From the NCBI GenBank assembly GCA_022361315.1, contig JAKSBB010000255.1, positions 1 through 6,401 on the forward strand: DNA of 6,401 bases, in the 5' to 3' direction. The first letter of the stretch is position 1, and the number at the start of each line of letters is the position of its first letter. Shown here piece after piece: positions 4,752-6,401 of the stretch. Under the pieces are notes generated by a model. That model was not told the origin of the DNA. It saw only the letters and a list, made by a program, of their open reading frames with translations, and made no database searches. The DNA is from Desulfobacterales bacterium. Its GTDB lineage: Bacteria > Desulfobacterota > Desulfobacteria > Desulfobacterales > Desulfobacteraceae. Made by a program: the position numbers and the translations under genes.

Positions 4752-6401
4752 ATGGCAAGTTCAGGGTTAACCGCCGAAGGCAGGGCGAAACTCATCCTTG
4801 ATATGGCATCCGATCATATGTCCGTTGACGATGAGGTACGGGAAAAGGCCCTGGATTCACTTGCAAAAGCCGTAAAAGACACCCCGGAAATAACCCTCGT
4901 TGATATTTTCAAACAGGAAAGCCTGGGCTCGGCAACCGATCTTAAATACCTGAATATCTGTCATCAATACCTGGACATCCGGCTTGAGGATGAGGCCTTT
5001 GCACGGCTTGCCGCAGCCAACGGCATGGTAGGGGAATCCACACTCTCTGCCGCGCTTGAAAGACAGAAATCCAGTTTTGAAAACTATCAAATCATTATGC
5101 CCCTTGTGGAAATTCTGGACGAAACTCATGGCATGTCAACTGCGGACAGCACCGCTGTTTTGCTGACTCAGAACCGTATTAAATCAAATGGTCTGGCAGA
5201 GGCACTCAATGCGTTGGGCCGAACCGCGAAAGAGAAGGAGGCGGTCAACAGACGGTTCGGTGCTTTCGTCATTAAGCAGGGGCTGGCCACCCTGGATGAG
5301 GTGAATACGGCCCTTGAAAAACAACGCTCGCATTGGCAGGCAGGCAGCTCCTTCCCATTCATAAGCGATATTTTAAAGGAGACCGAAACCCTCCCGGAAT
5401 CAGACATCCTGCAATTATTAGAGGAACAACGTCAGTTTGAAAAACGGCGCCTGGATCTTGAGAAGGCCCTCTATACGCCTAAAACCGAACTGAGCATTTC
5501 TAAACAGCTCTCTAAAATTTTCGTACTCATTATTTCCCCGGACGGTACGGAAGCCGTCATCAAACGGCGGGAGGAGGCCGACAGGGATATGCCTGTATAC
5601 CATCTCCTTATATGGCTGAAACGCGCTGGCATCACTGCAGGCATTGTTGAAGACGTCACCCTGGCCGCATTTATCCGGGAAAGCAAGGTAAAAGATAGTC
5701 TTATCGTTGCCCGGGGATATCCCCCACAGCCGGGTATTGACCAGCGCATTGCCTTTTACTTTGACCGCCCTGTCACAGAAACCGAACAAGAGACTTCTCC
5801 CCCACAGATATTCCCCAAAGGCAGCCTCATTGCCCGAATCGTTCCGGGTATCCCCGGCAAACCGGGCAAAGATGTTACCGGTCGCCCCATTCCTGCACCC
5901 AAACCGAAGCGTACCACCATAAATGCCGGTACCGGTATCATCCGGAAAGGCAATGAGTTTTTTGCCGCCAGGCAAGGCCCCCCTGAATTGTCCGATGACG
6001 GCGGGACCCTGCTCATCCCCCCGGAAATCCCCCGGGAACAGACCAAGCGCATCACCACAACCATCCGTGAGGATACCGGAGACAGGTATGCCTCCGTTGA
6101 CGTGGATCTGAAAGCTGATATCGGGCAGGAAGGGGTTCTCAGGTGCAATAATCTGGTGGTGCACGGTAACATTGAAGGACAGGCGCTATGCAGCGGTACC
6201 CTTGAGGTAAGGGGTGCCATCGGCAGGAATCCTTCGTCAGAGAAGGAGAACGTTGGCCACCGGACAGAGCTATTCTCCCGTGGGCAGATGACGGTGTCAA
6301 AAGACATTTGCACCGCCAGGCTCATCAGCGGTGACCGCCTGACCGCCGTAAACGCGACCATAGTCGCAGCAGAAATTATTGCCCACAAGGGTATCACCAT
6401 C
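4752..6401 (+). CDS. DUF342/FapA-family protein with helical-repeat N-terminus, 3' end beyond window
   Basis: The frame is open from ATG 4752 to the right edge (550 codons, no stop). Residues about 246-550 are the DUF342 (FapA, flagellar assembly protein A) region. It begins with an alpha/beta part (IFVLIISPDGTEAVI 256-270, then LKRAGITAGIVEDV 289-302) and the ARGYPPQPGID block (320-330). The family hallmark KGSLIARIVPGIPGKPGKDV (356-375) with TGRPIP follows, then NAGTGIIRKGNEFFAARQG (391-409). From about 450 come short beta repeats rich in G, V and I, the start of the C-terminal beta-helix. The first ~240 residues are predicted helical with three related repeats and are not part of the usual FapA core. 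No signal peptide or membrane helix is seen, so it is cytoplasmic. In Vibrio, FapA sequesters the glucose PTS EIIA at the flagellar pole; no flagellar or PTS gene is visible here, so that role should not be assumed. Confidence 0.88.
   Translation, partial: MASSGLTAEGRAKLILDMASDHMSVDDEVREKALDSLAKAVKDTPEITLVDIFKQESLGSATDLKYLNICHQYLDIRLEDEAFARLAAANGMVGESTLSAALERQKSSFENYQIIMPLVEILDETHGMSTADSTAVLLTQNRIKSNGLAEALNALGRTAKEKEAVNRRFGAFVIKQGLATLDEVNTALEKQRSHWQAGSSFPFISDILKETETLPESDILQLLEEQRQFEKRRLDLEKALYTPKTELSISKQLSKIFVLIISPDGTEAVIKRREEADRDMPVYHLLIWLKRAGITAGIVEDVTLAAFIRESKVKDSLIVARGYPPQPGIDQRIAFYFDRPVTETEQETSPPQIFPKGSLIARIVPGIPGKPGKDVTGRPIPAPKPKRTTINAGTGIIRKGNEFFAARQGPPELSDDGGTLLIPPEIPREQTKRITTTIREDTGDRYASVDVDLKADIGQEGVLRCNNLVVHGNIEGQALCSGTLEVRGAIGRNPSSEKENVGHRTELFSRGQMTVSKDICTARLISGDRLTAVNATIVAAEIIAHKGITI
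4785..5444 (+). repeat. Three diverged helical protein repeats in the DUF342 protein N-terminus
   Basis: The encoded residues 12-74, 80-143 and 166-231 share a pattern: a helix pair ending in AL..Q or similar, then LVDIFKQESL (49-58), LVEILDETHGM (118-128) or ISDILKETETL (204-214). An acidic turn follows, with a final L..Q/H-rich helix (NICHQY, LLTQNR, LLEEQR). Repeats two and three align best: F(x8)G(x9-10)ALE(K/R)Q(K/R)S. The repeats are diverged at DNA level and are visible only in the translation. Confidence 0.55.

Noticed and set aside
4707..4777. Direct repeat TTAACCGCCGA at 4707-4717 and 4767-4777, 60 bp apart.
   Set aside because: At 11 bp it is within chance for a window of this size. 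The second copy lies in coding sequence and the flanks do not match.

Overview
The window looks like ordinary chromosome of a Gram-negative, probably deltaproteobacterial (Desulfobacterota, perhaps Desulfobacteraceae) organism. This is an inference from three things: roughly even base composition, an amino-acid ABC permease with a W-R-W..VP.Y segment and a long periplasmic insertion, and a DUF342/FapA-like protein outside any visible flagellar cluster. There is no rRNA, tRNA, CRISPR array, insertion sequence or integrase, and no sign of recent transfer. Two of the six genes run off the window edges.

Left part (1-1588), minus strand: a two-gene unit. A calcineurin-like metallophosphoesterase (900-1526) is followed after 3 nt by a ParB/sulfiredoxin-fold protein (1-896, 3' end outside the window). 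A good sigma70-type promoter (1559-1588) lies just upstream and explains both. Their joint role is unknown.

Middle (1542-1938): a divergent intergenic region of about 400 bp. It holds the minus-strand promoter, a 22-bp imperfect dyad that could be an operator, weaker plus-strand promoter candidates, and a 5' leader with several mutually exclusive GGAG/CTCC pairings.

Centre (1939-4621), plus strand: a compact polar amino-acid ABC importer with a periplasmic binding protein (1939-2760), a permease (2832-3848) and an ATPase (3845-4576). The binding protein is followed by a strong intrinsic terminator (2786-2818), so readthrough should give much more binding protein than membrane components. The permease and ATPase genes overlap by ATGA and are probably translationally coupled. 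One permease gene suggests a permease homodimer plus an ATPase dimer. A second terminator (4586-4621) closes the operon. The permease carries an extra N-terminal membrane helix and a beta-rich periplasmic segment of about 80 residues.

Right part (4752-6401), plus strand: the first 550 codons of a DUF342/FapA-family protein, open at the right edge. Its N-terminal ~240 residues contain three diverged helical repeats. One of them resembles the cyclic-di-GMP-binding motif of MshEN domains. This is the most interesting lead in the window.
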